DNA from: Methanohalophilus portucalensis
GTDB taxonomy: Archaea > Halobacteriota > Methanosarcinia > Methanosarcinales > Methanosarcinaceae
Reading direction: 5' to 3'
Assembly (NCBI RefSeq): GCF_002761295.1
Contig: NZ_CP017881.1
Span: 681,087 to 745,086 of the forward strand
DNA: 64,000 bases
The position numbers were made by a program, and so were the translations under genes. The notes under the pieces are model-generated. The model saw only the letters and a program-made list of their open reading frames with translations, was not told the DNA's origin and did no database searches. Of this stretch, positions 52,545 to 61,912 are shown piece after piece; the first letter of the stretch is position 1; the number at the start of each line of letters is the position of its first letter.

Positions 52545-53297
52545 TTACAATCCAAGTTTTGCTGCGATTCTTTCAACTTCGATAACGGCTTTCGAATCTT
52601 CTGGAAGATCATAGAGAGCTTCCCCTGCGAGATCTCTCTCTGCAATCTTTTCATCCGTTGGAACAAGGCCTATTAATTTCAGGCCAAGTTCATTCGCAGT
52701 TTTCTGGATCTGTTCTTTATTGTCTTCTGTGACTTTATTTGCGACCACATGGATATTGTGCACATCTGTTTCCAGCTCATGCACAAGTTCACTGATTCTT
52801 TCGGCAGTCCTCATTCCCCTGCGGGAACCATCGGTAACCACCAGGAGATCATCGATATTCCTGATAGTCTTCCTGCTGAAATGTTCAAGACCTGCTTCCA
52901 TGTCCATGATAACCACGTCATAGTTTTCGGTCAGGCGGTCCATGATTCCCCGCAGCAGATTGTTTACATAGCAGTAACAACCTGATCCTTCGGGTCTTCC
53001 CATAACCAGCAGGTCATAGTCAGGTAACTCGTTGAGTGTTTCGTATATCTTGGATTCGAATATCGATTCCTTGTTGATATCGGGTGGCATGTTGTCCCGT
53101 TCATTCATCATGTATTCCTTGATGTCACCTATGGTACGGTCTGCCTCACATCCCAGGGTTTCCGGGAGGTTGGTATCCGGATCGGCATCGATTGCCAGGA
53201 CAACCTTTTCACTTTTTGTCAGGTGGCGCATGAGAAGAGTCGTTATGGCCGTCTTCCCGGTGCCACCTTTACCTGTAATCGCAATGATTTTTGTCAC
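52545..53297 (-). CDS. cooC: CooC-like ATPase (nickel insertion accessory of CODH/ACS)
   Basis: MinD/NifH-type ATPase of 250 residues with the deviant Walker A GKGGTGKTA at about residues 9-17, an acidic DAD and, at about residue 107, GSGCYCYVNNLL: the CxC pair that in CooC dimers binds nickel or zinc. It lies between cdhC and cdhD, the usual position in methanosarcinal cdh operons. It is expected to help load nickel into the CODH C-cluster or the synthase A-cluster. A CooT-like gene occurs at 63803. Confidence 0.92.
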   Translation of the reverse strand: MTKIIAITGKGGTGKTAITTLLMRHLTKSEKVVLAIDADPDTNLPETLGCEADRTIGDIKEYMMNERDNMPPDINKESIFESKIYETLNELPDYDLLVMGRPEGSGCYCYVNNLLRGIMDRLTENYDVVIMDMEAGLEHFSRKTIRNIDDLLVVTDGSRRGMRTAERISELVHELETDVHNIHVVANKVTEDNKEQIQKTANELGLKLIGLVPTDEKIAERDLAGEALYDLPEDSKAVIEVERIAAKLGL

Positions 53298-53312
53298 AGA
53301 GAAACCTCTGTA

Positions 53313-54710
53313 TTACTCGTTCTTCTTAATGATTATCTTATCAACAGATACCTTTGCATTCTTGAGAATTACCTTTACACCGCCACTTCCGGAAGTTGGC
53401 ATGGCTGGCATATTCATTGGCATTGAAGCAGGCATCTGCATGGCGGGAGCGGCTTGTTGTGGAGTCTCTTTTTCCTCCGCAGCCTCTTCCTCTTCTTCCT
53501 TTTCCCATCTATTGACAATTGGATGGTTCTTTTCTTCCAGGAAGTTTCTGAGGGTTTCCAGATCTGATACATCCTCTTCAGTAGCAATCTTGTCTGCAAT
53601 GTCATCCGGTATGTCGTCATATACACGGTCTTTGAGATGTTTGGGCATCCAGACCACACGTTCCCATCCGCCGTCTGATTGAATGAATTTGGGAGAACGG
53701 AAGTAATTGATACCAACACCAAGGAAACCGCTTATCTGTTTTCCACCACCTGTCTGTCCTGCCATTGTAGAGAATGGAAGGCCGTTGGGTGCAGACTCAT
53801 TGAAATCCCTGTCCACCCATCCAATGCCGTCTACTTCGGGTATATAGAAACCTACTACCTCAAAGCATCCGCATGATGTGTGTGGATATTCAAAGAATGA
53901 GTGAAGTTTTATACGGTCATATTCCCCGCTTGACAGGGATTTTGCAGTCTCGTTTACACCGGTGTACTCACCTGATTCGGCATCAATGACATCACCCTTT
54001 GGAATCGGGAACTGCGGTCCCTCGGGGTCTACCTTGGCGGCTGCCCTGCCGTCAAACCAGTTGATAGCACCACAGAGGGATATCCTGTCCGGGGTTATTA
54101 CACATACATTGGATGGTGCAAAAGATTGACAGAGGGTACATCCATAGAACGTATCAACATCCTCATCATGGAGATTACGGGTCCTGTCATCCCTGGCCTT
54201 GTATTTGGCTTTTGCCTCATCCATGAGTTTTTCAATCTCGTCCTTGTCCGTGATGTAGGTAGCTTCCACTTTCTCTATGAACGGGAGTTCGTTCTTGAAA
54301 AGCATCATTATTGCCTGAGCAATGGATTCAAAGGAGGTAACACCTTTTTCCACAGCCTCTTTGCTTAAACGAACCCACACATCATAACGCTGGTTCAGGT
54401 GCATAAGCCCCTGTATATAATTCTGGAAATCGTGGTTTCTTCTTTCCACAATGGATTCAAGGTCTTCTTCAACAAGTTCGCCGGCAATCTTGTAGATCAT
54501 GGCGAAAGGGTATCTTCCTCCCTCTTCCATATCCTGGATGTCCGGACCGATCATGTTAAACTTGCCGTCTACCACGTCATCCATCTCAGCTGCCTTTACA
54601 AGTTCAAAACCTATGGATTTGGGACCTGAAAGTTCCACATACATGTCATTTTTTCTGATTCTTTCTCCTTCAAACATTGGAGAAATTTCAAAAGGAAAAT
54701 CTTCAGCCAT
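53313..54710 (-). CDS. cdhC: CODH/ACS complex beta subunit (acetyl-CoA synthase)
   Basis: Carries the A-cluster where CO, methyl and CoA combine. The 465 residues contain GCTLCQSFAPSNVCVI, with three cluster cysteines, and HTSCGCFE near residue 279, whose Cys-Gly-Cys binds the distal nickel. The C-terminal tail is Glu-rich then Met/Pro/Ala-rich (about 400-445), a flexible region, and ends in a conserved strand (VILKNAKVSVDKIIIKK). It lacks the CODH-binding N-terminal domain of bacterial ACS, as in archaea. Confidence 0.96.
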   Translation of the reverse strand: MAEDFPFEISPMFEGERIRKNDMYVELSGPKSIGFELVKAAEMDDVVDGKFNMIGPDIQDMEEGGRYPFAMIYKIAGELVEEDLESIVERRNHDFQNYIQGLMHLNQRYDVWVRLSKEAVEKGVTSFESIAQAIMMLFKNELPFIEKVEATYITDKDEIEKLMDEAKAKYKARDDRTRNLHDEDVDTFYGCTLCQSFAPSNVCVITPDRISLCGAINWFDGRAAAKVDPEGPQFPIPKGDVIDAESGEYTGVNETAKSLSSGEYDRIKLHSFFEYPHTSCGCFEVVGFYIPEVDGIGWVDRDFNESAPNGLPFSTMAGQTGGGKQISGFLGVGINYFRSPKFIQSDGGWERVVWMPKHLKDRVYDDIPDDIADKIATEEDVSDLETLRNFLEEKNHPIVNRWEKEEEEEAAEEKETPQQAAPAMQMPASMPMNMPAMPTSGSGGVKVILKNAKVSVDKIIIKKNE

Positions 54711-54735
54711 TCTTAATATCCTCCCTCTTTAAAAT

Positions 54736-55248
54736 TCAAAGGTTATCAATAAGTTCGTCAAGTGCTTCCAGATGTACTTCGGGTGTAGTATTACCAAAAG
54801 ACATGGTAGCATTTTGGGTATAATGTCTTCCTATGTTAATTGTTTTCAGGTCTGAAAAATTCTTCAGTCCTGAAAGAACTTGATTAATATAATATTTCTT
54901 ATGTCCAAGCAGGATTATCAGATCATAACATCCGTTATCATCCAACCCACCCCATTTAGGGTCACAAAGAAAAGTACCAAGGAAATGGATGTTGATATAT
55001 TTTGCATCCACTTCCTCTTCATCGATAAATCCCTTTATGGAATGCCCGGTAGCAGCTACAGGAATACCTTTCTTTGCTATGGCTTGTGCACGGGCAAGGA
55101 GCTTTTCCTCCAGGACATCCGAGCCAACAACGAAGAGAGGCCTTTTAGCTTTTTCGATCATCTTTGCTACAATAGCTGGCTTTGTACCCTTGGCAGATTT
55201 AGGCCCATATGTTGTATAGACCTTCAGGTTTTTTGAAACATCAGCCAT
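54736..55248 (-). CDS. cdhB: CODH/ACS complex epsilon subunit
   Basis: Small structural partner of CdhA in the alpha2-epsilon2 CODH component. The 170 residues form a Rossmann-like (DHS-like) fold with [19 protein letters not shown] and [27 protein letters not shown], family features. Its ATG is 2 bp from the cdhA stop and uses a GGAGG inside the end of cdhA, so expression is coupled. Confidence 0.93.
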   Translation of the reverse strand: MADVSKNLKVYTTYGPKSAKGTKPAIVAKMIEKAKRPLFVVGSDVLEEKLLARAQAIAKKGIPVAATGHSIKGFIDEEEVDAKYINIHFLGTFLCDPKWGGLDDNGCYDLIILLGHKKYYINQVLSGLKNFSDLKTINIGRHYTQNATMSFGNTTPEVHLEALDELIDNL

Positions 55249-55250
55249 TT

Positions 55251-57656
55251 TTAAGCCTCCTTACACAATCTTTCCACGTTGGTGGGTTGGGCCGATACAT
55301 CCAGTTTACTGGTCGGACCGGATACAATCTTCTTTTTATTCCAGTCGATTTCCCATCCATACTCCTGCTCAAGTTTCTTAAGGAGTTCTTCCCGTCTTGC
55401 AAGTGGCAAGTCAGTTTCACTTCTGACAAAACGGTACCAGTCATCAGGGAGCACTCCGAGATATTTCTCACTGAGCTCAATGTAATGAGTCAGTTTGATC
55501 ATTCTTCCCATATTGTTGTCACTTGGACGGATACAGTTCTTGGCAAGCATAGGCATCATTTCATCAATGGTTTCTGCGGTTGTTAGCAAGAACTCCGGAG
55601 CTGCCGGGATATCCATTGTTTCCCCGTTTCTTGCATCCAGGACCTTCCATTTATCTTCTTCATAGGGTTTGCCTATGAGTGCTCTGCGGTATTTTGAACC
55701 GTGAGGACCAAGAATTACAGGGATTCCAAGCCTATTACATCCGGTTCCAATTGAAGATGCTTTCTGGGAATATGCTCCCCATGCAACACCAACAGCTCCA
55801 ACACGGTTGAGAACATAATCAGCTATTTCTTCATAATTACCCGTGATATTACGTTGCGCAAAGATTGCGGCAACTTTTATGGCAGCAGCTGTGATATGGG
55901 AGTTGGAAACACATGAACCTACATTGATAAGGTTTCCTTTCTGGAACTTTGCCGGATATTTCTCGTAAAGGGTCTCTCCGTCATCGTTCTGGTACATACC
56001 AAGGTCCATTGCAGAACATCCGGACATCAGGACTATGTAGTTACGGCGAAGCATTTCGTCTGCTATCCGATACAGGTCTTTTGTTCCATCAGGATAGTTT
56101 GAACATCCGACCATTGCAATGATTCCTGGTGTGGTACCCATAACTAGGTTGACGCCTTCTTCGCGAATTTCAGGATCACTGATCTGGCCACGTCCGACAC
56201 GAACTTTACCTTTTTCATTCCGGATTACTTTCTGGGACGCCTTTTCAATTACATTTAGGACAGGTATATCCTTTGGACATGCCTGTTCACATCTGCCACA
56301 GCCTACACATTTATCATGCAATAGTTCGAAAGCCCTGAGGTCACCTTCTTCAGCAGCGGTCATGGCATCGCTGATTGGCAGGTTAGTTGGACATTCGAGT
56401 TCACATGCAAGGCAATGTACACATCTGGAGGTAAGTTCGTTGAACTCTTCTTCAGTAGGTAGGGATACGACACCTTTTTCCTTACGAATTTTTGACATTT
56501 CCTGTGTAAGTCTGGGGGCAACTTCACCGAGTTTTTCAAAGTCGAGTATTAGGGCACCATCTTCCCTGCCGGATTTGAGATCATCGATTATATCTTCAAC
56601 ATCATCTTCGGACCTGTCAGGCAGGCCATACATGATTTTGTCATTGGTTGTTATGACAGGCATCATCAGTTCCCGGGCTTCCCTTAGCACGTCAGCGCGT
56701 ACACACTGTTCATCGACAACAATAACATCAGGGACACCGGAGCGTATCATCTTGAGTTCTTTGGCTAGGGTTCCGACAACCTTGGCCTTTGGTACGTCTC
56801 CTCCTTCGGTCCTGTATCTTGTCATGTCCAGAGCGGTACAGCACAGACCACAAAGTTCCATATTTTCGGTCAGGTCATTGTCTTCCATATAGTCTATAAT
56901 GTCGGTTACTCCGGCAACGTTATGACCGATAACCAGCAGTACAGGTTTTTCGGAGTCAATTGTTCCCATGCCAATTTCTGAGAGAGGTGGTTCTTCATCT
57001 GCTTTTGGCATTTCCAGACAGGAAATCTGTGCGATATCGGAAACTTCCATTCCTACATGATCGAGCATACCACCATGCATTGCCTTGGATTCAAAATCGA
57101 TTGCCTCTCCTTCCTGTCCCATATGGACACATGCAAGAAGCTGGACGAGTTGTTCCTCCACATAACCCAGGGCGTCTTCCAGATCACCGAGAGTTTCAGG
57201 TTTTTTGCCTGTTACCATCTGGACATTCGGAGCAATTATATTTGTTTGTCCGACTTTAAGCGGATAATCTGCCCCGTACTTGTCTATCAGGTGGTGGAGT
57301 AGGTGTCTTCCGTGACCGGAGTGAGCTGATGCTCCTGTAATCACACGCAGCATGAATTCCCTGGCATTATGGCCTTCCATGTTGATACCACATGCTCCTT
57401 CCTTGTTCCCAGTAAGGTCACAGGTACCGAATGTACAATAACAACACTGGTCACACATGGGCGTGTAGACTGCGTTATATCTGTCTAGAAGTTTATAGTC
57501 CCAATCCCTCAGTCCGGAGATATTTGGTTTTATAGTGGGCCCGACTTCTCCTTCCTCAGCGGCGGTTTTTTCGATAGCACCTACAATGCTTCCGATGTTG
57601 ATCTGGACGTTTTCCAGGTCGCTGACAGAGAATGTCCCTGTTTTAAGTTCACTCAT
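55251..57656 (-). CDS. cdhA: CODH/ACS complex alpha subunit (CO dehydrogenase)
   Basis: Nickel-iron CO dehydrogenase of the acetyl-CoA decarbonylase/synthase complex. The 801 residues show N-terminal cluster cysteines ([24 protein letters not shown] for the B and D clusters), [16 protein letters not shown] with the C-cluster histidines, and two 4Fe-4S ferredoxin sites in the middle ([12 protein letters not shown] and [12 protein letters not shown]) that are an archaeal addition. Later [19 protein letters not shown] and VGSCVSN supply more nickel/iron ligands. First gene of the operon, with an AGGAGGA ribosome site 10 nt upstream and a structured leader. Confidence 0.97.
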   Translation of the reverse strand: MSELKTGTFSVSDLENVQINIGSIVGAIEKTAAEEGEVGPTIKPNISGLRDWDYKLLDRYNAVYTPMCDQCCYCTFGTCDLTGNKEGACGINMEGHNAREFMLRVITGASAHSGHGRHLLHHLIDKYGADYPLKVGQTNIIAPNVQMVTGKKPETLGDLEDALGYVEEQLVQLLACVHMGQEGEAIDFESKAMHGGMLDHVGMEVSDIAQISCLEMPKADEEPPLSEIGMGTIDSEKPVLLVIGHNVAGVTDIIDYMEDNDLTENMELCGLCCTALDMTRYRTEGGDVPKAKVVGTLAKELKMIRSGVPDVIVVDEQCVRADVLREARELMMPVITTNDKIMYGLPDRSEDDVEDIIDDLKSGREDGALILDFEKLGEVAPRLTQEMSKIRKEKGVVSLPTEEEFNELTSRCVHCLACELECPTNLPISDAMTAAEEGDLRAFELLHDKCVGCGRCEQACPKDIPVLNVIEKASQKVIRNEKGKVRVGRGQISDPEIREEGVNLVMGTTPGIIAMVGCSNYPDGTKDLYRIADEMLRRNYIVLMSGCSAMDLGMYQNDDGETLYEKYPAKFQKGNLINVGSCVSNSHITAAAIKVAAIFAQRNITGNYEEIADYVLNRVGAVGVAWGAYSQKASSIGTGCNRLGIPVILGPHGSKYRRALIGKPYEEDKWKVLDARNGETMDIPAAPEFLLTTAETIDEMMPMLAKNCIRPSDNNMGRMIKLTHYIELSEKYLGVLPDDWYRFVRSETDLPLARREELLKKLEQEYGWEIDWNKKKIVSGPTSKLDVSAQPTNVERLCKEA

Positions 57657-57678
57657 CTATGTATTGTCCTCCTGGGTG

Positions 57679-57790
57679 TCCCATCGCTATAAATTGTATA
57701 GCTTTGATGGGAGTGTTATAGTTTGATAAAAAGTTAATAGTTTATACAGTAGTGGACTGTGTCATAACTAATGTATATTCAGTATATAAG
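57679..57790 (-). promoter_or_regulatory. CODH/ACS operon promoter and two-part leader hairpin
   Basis: On the minus strand a TATA-like box (CTTATATACT, 57781-57790) predicts a leader of about 105 nt. Near the gene, TCCCATC (57706-57712 complement) pairs with GATGGGA (57679-57685 complement) and, inside it, GCTATA with TATAGC around a 5-nt loop, 13 bp in all with an AAA bulge on one side. The hairpin ends 6 nt before the AGGAGGA ribosome site. In Methanosarcina thermophila the cdh leader is known to take part in regulation, and this may be its counterpart here, though shorter. Confidence 0.55.
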
Positions 57791-57920
57791 TCTTTCTGGT
57801 ATTTATCATGATTATAATAGATAATTCTTTTTATTTGTTTGCGCTGTTAATTCAACCTGCTTTCTGATTATGGAAATAGATTTATTTACTTTTGCATATG
57901 TGTTTAGGTAGGAGGATATT

Positions 57921-58799
57921 TTGGATAACCAATGCTGGATATGCGGAAAGAAAGAGCCAGTGATGTATACATGCCGCTACTGTGGCAAAACATTTTGTTC
58001 TGATCATCGTCTTCCTGAAAGGCATGGCTGTGAAGGCCTGGGCGATGGAACACGTTTCAGCTCTGCACAAAATGCAGCTGGAAGTAGTGGTGCCAGAGGC
58101 CGCAGTACTTCCGGTACAGATCAAATAGTGAAGGATTTTTTTAAAGAAGCCACCAAAAATGCTGCAAAAGGTGCTGCCGGGAGTGCATTTAACAGGACTA
58201 AACGCTCCTTTTATACTAGTCCATCAATGGCTATAATAATTATATGTATATTTTCATTTTTCCTGGAGCTCCTGTTGGGTCAGCCCTATTATACTTTATT
58301 CCAGCTTGAACCGGGTAATATTCTATCCAGGCCCTGGACTTTGATTTCTCATATGTTTCTCCATGCAAGTCTTGGTCACCTGTTCTTCAATATGCTTGTT
58401 CTCTATTTCTTTGGCAGGATACTGGAGAGGCGTATTGGCAATTCAATGTTTATTTACCTGTATTTTATTTCCGGGGTAGTTGCAGCTTTAGGTTTTATTG
58501 CAACGACCTCTACTAGTTACCCGATGGTAGGGGCCAGTGGGGCAATAATGGGTGTTTTTGCAACCCTTGCAATTCTTGAACCAAATCTGCCTGTATATGT
58601 CTTTTTCTTCCCAATGACTATCAAATCTGCTCTAATACTCTTTGTGATAGTGGACTTATTTTTTATGTACATGAATATTTCCGGGGACATGATAGCTCAT
58701 GCAGCCCATTTGAGCGGAGTTTTTGTTGGCATCATTGTGGGACGCAGACTTAAAAAGAACTTAAAGGTTCCTCGTGGTTCCTTATACAGGCGGTGGTGA
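57921..58799 (+). CDS. Rhomboid intramembrane protease with N-terminal AN1-type zinc finger
   Basis: The 292 residues begin with a zinc-binding region (C5-x2-C8, C-x2-C, H and C: CWICGKK, CRYCGKTFCSDHRLPERHGC) of the AN1 type, then a Ser/Gly/Ala linker and a six-span rhomboid domain. The catalytic Ser lies in VGASGAIMG and the His in HAAHLSG; HMFLHASLGHLFFNMLVL is the oxyanion region. Start is TTG at 57921, preceded by GGAGG. Substrate unknown. It overlaps the next gene by 7 bp. Confidence 0.9.
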   Translation: MDNQCWICGKKEPVMYTCRYCGKTFCSDHRLPERHGCEGLGDGTRFSSAQNAAGSSGARGRSTSGTDQIVKDFFKEATKNAAKGAAGSAFNRTKRSFYTSPSMAIIIICIFSFFLELLLGQPYYTLFQLEPGNILSRPWTLISHMFLHASLGHLFFNMLVLYFFGRILERRIGNSMFIYLYFISGVVAALGFIATTSTSYPMVGASGAIMGVFATLAILEPNLPVYVFFFPMTIKSALILFVIVDLFFMYMNISGDMIAHAAHLSGVFVGIIVGRRLKKNLKVPRGSLYRRW

Positions 58800-59209
58800 T
58801 AGTGGGCTCTACCAGGCATCTTTCTTTACTGTACCCCAGGCCTCGTGAAGGGGAAGAAATTCCAGTGCAGTTTATTGACATGGAAAAAAAAATTGCAGCC
58901 TGGTCGCCTGAAATTAGAAAGACTTTATACTTTGACGCTTTTGATCAGGCCGAAGGATTAAAAAGAATAAGAGAAGTATTTGTTTTAAGGGTGTATAACT
59001 GGTACCGTGATGGTCAATCTATCATTGAGTTGACAAATGACGAAAGAATGCAATTTGAGGATATTTTCAATAAATTTCTCTTATATAGGGGAGAAATTAT
59101 GTACAGGAGAAAGAAAGAAGGAAGGAGGTACAAAAACTATTTCGTACTTGTGGATGATTCATATTCCAAAAAGGATGTAAACGAATGGTTGCTTGCTGAA
59201 AGATTATAA
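58793..59209 (+). CDS. Conserved-looking protein of unknown function
   Basis: I do not recognise a family. The 138-residue product has no membrane spans and is rich in charged residues; YPRPREGEEIPVQFIDMEKK is an N-terminal extended region and RVYNWYRDGQSIIEL is followed by a basic helical stretch (YRRKKEGRRYKNYFVL) that could bind nucleic acid. Start is GTG at 58793 or one of two later GTGs (58796, 58802); a GGTGGTGAT lies among them and could be the ribosome site for 58802. It overlaps the rhomboid gene and is likely co-transcribed. Confidence 0.6.
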   Translation: MVIVGSTRHLSLLYPRPREGEEIPVQFIDMEKKIAAWSPEIRKTLYFDAFDQAEGLKRIREVFVLRVYNWYRDGQSIIELTNDERMQFEDIFNKFLLYRGEIMYRRKKEGRRYKNYFVLVDDSYSKKDVNEWLLAERL

Positions 59210-59324
59210 GGTTTGCAGGGCCTTAGTTGTTAATATAGTCATTATTTGTAATTATGGTTAATTGTTGATACTGTGGTTGCACATATTTATTATTATAATG
59301 TTTATACCTGCGATAAGAGGCAAT

Positions 59325-59834
59325 ATGCAGAATGTAAAAACCGGATTTAATTCCATAGTCAAATACCTGAGTACTAAAAAGGAAGTAGGGCGGCGGAGTA
59401 TTGGACTTCTTGTAGACGGCCCCAATGTCCTGAGAAAGGAATTTGATGTAAATTTAGAAGAAATAAGGGATGTATTGAAAGAGTACGGTAATGTCAAGAT
59501 AGGACGTGTTTTCCTTAATCAGTATGCTTCTAATAAACTTGTAGAAGCTGTGGAAAACAATGGTTTCGAACCTGTCATTTGTTCAAGCGATGTGGATGTA
59601 AGGCTTGCTGTTGAGGGAATGGATCTTGTTCATAATCCCAACATTGATACTCTTGCACTTGTGACAAGAGATGCTGACTTTAAACCCTTGTTGAATAAAG
59701 CAAATGAACACGGGAAAGAAACTATAATCTTTGGTGTAGAACCTGGATTTTCAACTGCCCTTAGAAATTCTTCTGACTATGTTGTAATTTTGAATACAGG
59801 AGAGGTTTCGATACCTGAAGAAGAGATGTCTTAA
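59325..59834 (+). CDS. NYN-domain putative nuclease (TIGR00288 family)
   Basis: The 169 residues have the NYN/PIN-like arrangement: IGLLVDGPNVLRKEF with an N-terminal Asp and Asn, SSDVDVRLAVEGMDL, and TLALVTRDADFKPLL with a second pair of acidic residues, giving the metal-dependent ribonuclease site. The start at 59325 follows AGAGG. The archaeal TIGR00288 family is conserved and unstudied; RNA processing is the reasonable guess. Its last codon overlaps the convergent aksA stop by 4 bp. Confidence 0.87.
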   Translation: MQNVKTGFNSIVKYLSTKKEVGRRSIGLLVDGPNVLRKEFDVNLEEIRDVLKEYGNVKIGRVFLNQYASNKLVEAVENNGFEPVICSSDVDVRLAVEGMDLVHNPNIDTLALVTRDADFKPLLNKANEHGKETIIFGVEPGFSTALRNSSDYVVILNTGEVSIPEEEMS

Positions 59835-61021
59835 ATTTCATCATCTCTTTTACAGGACCTTATATCATCGATCATTTCTTCCAGACGTGGCCTTGAAATT
59901 CCACGTTTGATTTCTGTACAATTCTTTATTTTTTCCATTAATGCACATAATTCTTCGTGTTCAAGGGAATTTCCCATGTCCTTAATTATCCCTTTTAAGG
60001 CTTTCAGGCCTGTATGCTTACCGACTATAAGGTTTCGGACCCCACCAACCATTTCCGGGGAAAAGAGTTCGTAAGTCCGCGGCTCTTCCAGGATTGCCAT
60101 GACGTGTATCCCGGATTCATGCGTGAAGGCATGTTTGCCCACAATAGCTTTATTCACGGGAGTTGTAAGGCCGGAATAATCTTCAACTTTTCTTGCAAGA
60201 CCATTAAGATGTGTGGTATCGTAATTTTCGATTCCGTACTGTACACGAAGGGCTACAAGTACTTCTTCAAGAGGTGCGTTTCCTGCTCTTTCTCCAATAC
60301 CATTTACGGTGGTATGGAGTTGCTTTGCCCCTGCCTCAGCTGCTGCTAAAGTATTTGCAGTGGCAAGTCCGATATCATTGTGACAGTGAATGCATATGGG
60401 TGTATGTACTTTTTCTTTTATCTTTTCAACCAGGTATTTGGTAGTTGAAGGATTTAATATTCCTATGGTATCAGCGATGCTTACATAATCAACATTGTAT
60501 TTTTCTGCTTCCTGAAATGCATGTTGTAGGGTGGGTATGGGTGTACGCGTTGCATCCTCTGCGGCAAACCTTACTTTAAGTCCATGGTCTTTTGCATATT
60601 CTACTGCTTCCATCGAGCAACCCAGTACATCGCTGCATGATCGGTGGTATTTATGCTTCAAATGAAGGTCTGAAAGAGCTATGAATATGCTCACTATATC
60701 AACATCACAATCAATAGCAGCATCGACATCCCCTATGATGGAACGTGCCAGGCAACACGTTTTTGCATTCAGCCCCATATTGCTAATTTCCTTTATGGTT
60801 TCTTTTTCAGAAGAAGAAACGACAGGAAATCCGGCTTCAATAACCTCGATACCAATTGCATCCAGTTCACTTGCCAGGTCCATTTTCTCTTCTTTGCTAA
60901 ATGCAACACCGGGAGTTTGTTCACCGTCCCTGAGGGTCACATCACATATTTCTATATCAAGAGGTTCGATATCAATAAAATCCATCATCTCATTTCTGGA
61001 ATACTCATTATTTGGAGCCAT
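59831..61021 (-). CDS. aksA: Homocitrate synthase-like enzyme (AksA type)
   Basis: HMGL/DRE-TIM enzyme that condenses 2-oxoglutarate and acetyl-CoA (then longer homologues) in coenzyme B side-chain synthesis. The 396 residues show EICDVTLRDGEQTPGVAFS (metal Asp), HCHNDIGLATAN and NGIGERAGNAPLEEV. The C-terminal regulatory domain of 2-isopropylmalate synthases and citramalate synthase (LeuA_dimer) is missing, which favours AksA over LeuA or CimA. A TATA-like box (TTTAAATATAAAA) stands about 40 bp before the ATG. Confidence 0.85.
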   Translation of the reverse strand: MAPNNEYSRNEMMDFIDIEPLDIEICDVTLRDGEQTPGVAFSKEEKMDLASELDAIGIEVIEAGFPVVSSSEKETIKEISNMGLNAKTCCLARSIIGDVDAAIDCDVDIVSIFIALSDLHLKHKYHRSCSDVLGCSMEAVEYAKDHGLKVRFAAEDATRTPIPTLQHAFQEAEKYNVDYVSIADTIGILNPSTTKYLVEKIKEKVHTPICIHCHNDIGLATANTLAAAEAGAKQLHTTVNGIGERAGNAPLEEVLVALRVQYGIENYDTTHLNGLARKVEDYSGLTTPVNKAIVGKHAFTHESGIHVMAILEEPRTYELFSPEMVGGVRNLIVGKHTGLKALKGIIKDMGNSLEHEELCALMEKIKNCTEIKRGISRPRLEEMIDDIRSCKRDDEI

Positions 61022-61075
61022 GTTATCGCTATCCGGTCCTATCTTTACTTTTATATTTAAAGATATGTGTTTGTA

Positions 61076-61912
61076 TCATCGAAGTTTTGATTGCACTTTC
61101 TCATAGAAACCACTACGTTCAGTCACTACAAAACGAGCAGGATTTTTTGCTTTTGTAAGACAAACGGTATCTTCTTTTTTCATTGTGTAAGTATGCTGCC
61201 CATCGATAACAACAGCAGCTTCCTTTTCCGGAATAGTTATTTCGACCTTTATGGGCCTGTCAGAAGGTACCACCCAGGGGCGGGCTGAAAGTTTGAATGG
61301 GGCAAGAGGTACTATGAGGGTAGCATTGACCCTGGGATCCAGAATAGGTCCTCCGGCACTCATAGCATAGGCTGTGGAACCTGTGGGGGTAGCGATTACT
61401 ACTCCGTCAGATCTGAACTCTTCTATCATACACCCGTCAACCGTTACCCGGAATGTTAGTATCTTGGCAGGTCTGGCTGTGGTTAGTACAACTTCATTTG
61501 TTGCACAGGGTAATTCTGCACCGTTGAGATTGACTGCAATACGACAACGTTCGGTATATTCGAATCCTTCCAGCACATTCTCGATTGTAGGAATTGCCTC
61601 TTCAGGCATCACATCCACAAGGAAACCCAGCATGCCCATGTTAATTCCCAGAAGTGGTAGTGGATCATCCATCCTGGATATGCTGCGCAGAACAGTGCCG
61701 TCTCCTCCGATTGAAATCATCAGGTTGGCACCTGCTTCTTTCATATTTTCCACAGGCATTCGTTCTGTTTCAGGAAGATTAAGCATGTCAAAGGACCCTT
61801 CATCCAGAAAAATCTTAATTTGTGAAGTGAACCTTTTCACAATAGTCTCAACCATTTCCAGGGCTTGCGGACTATCATATTTAGAGGTTATACCAATTTT
61901 ATTTACTTTCAT
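61076..61912 (-). CDS. nadK: NAD kinase
   Basis: Phosphorylates NAD to NADP. The 278 residues have the ISIGGDGTVLRS signature (GGDG), the NMGMLGFLVD segment and GSTAYAMSAGGPIL (catalytic Asp/Ser region). The start at 61912 follows GGGGAG; it overlaps the 3' end of the upstream phosphatase by 14 bp. In some archaea NAD kinase and the inositol phosphatase are fused; here they are separate but coupled. Confidence 0.92.
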   Translation of the reverse strand: MKVNKIGITSKYDSPQALEMVETIVKRFTSQIKIFLDEGSFDMLNLPETERMPVENMKEAGANLMISIGGDGTVLRSISRMDDPLPLLGINMGMLGFLVDVMPEEAIPTIENVLEGFEYTERCRIAVNLNGAELPCATNEVVLTTARPAKILTFRVTVDGCMIEEFRSDGVVIATPTGSTAYAMSAGGPILDPRVNATLIVPLAPFKLSARPWVVPSDRPIKVEITIPEKEAAVVIDGQHTYTMKKEDTVCLTKAKNPARFVVTERSGFYEKVQSKLR

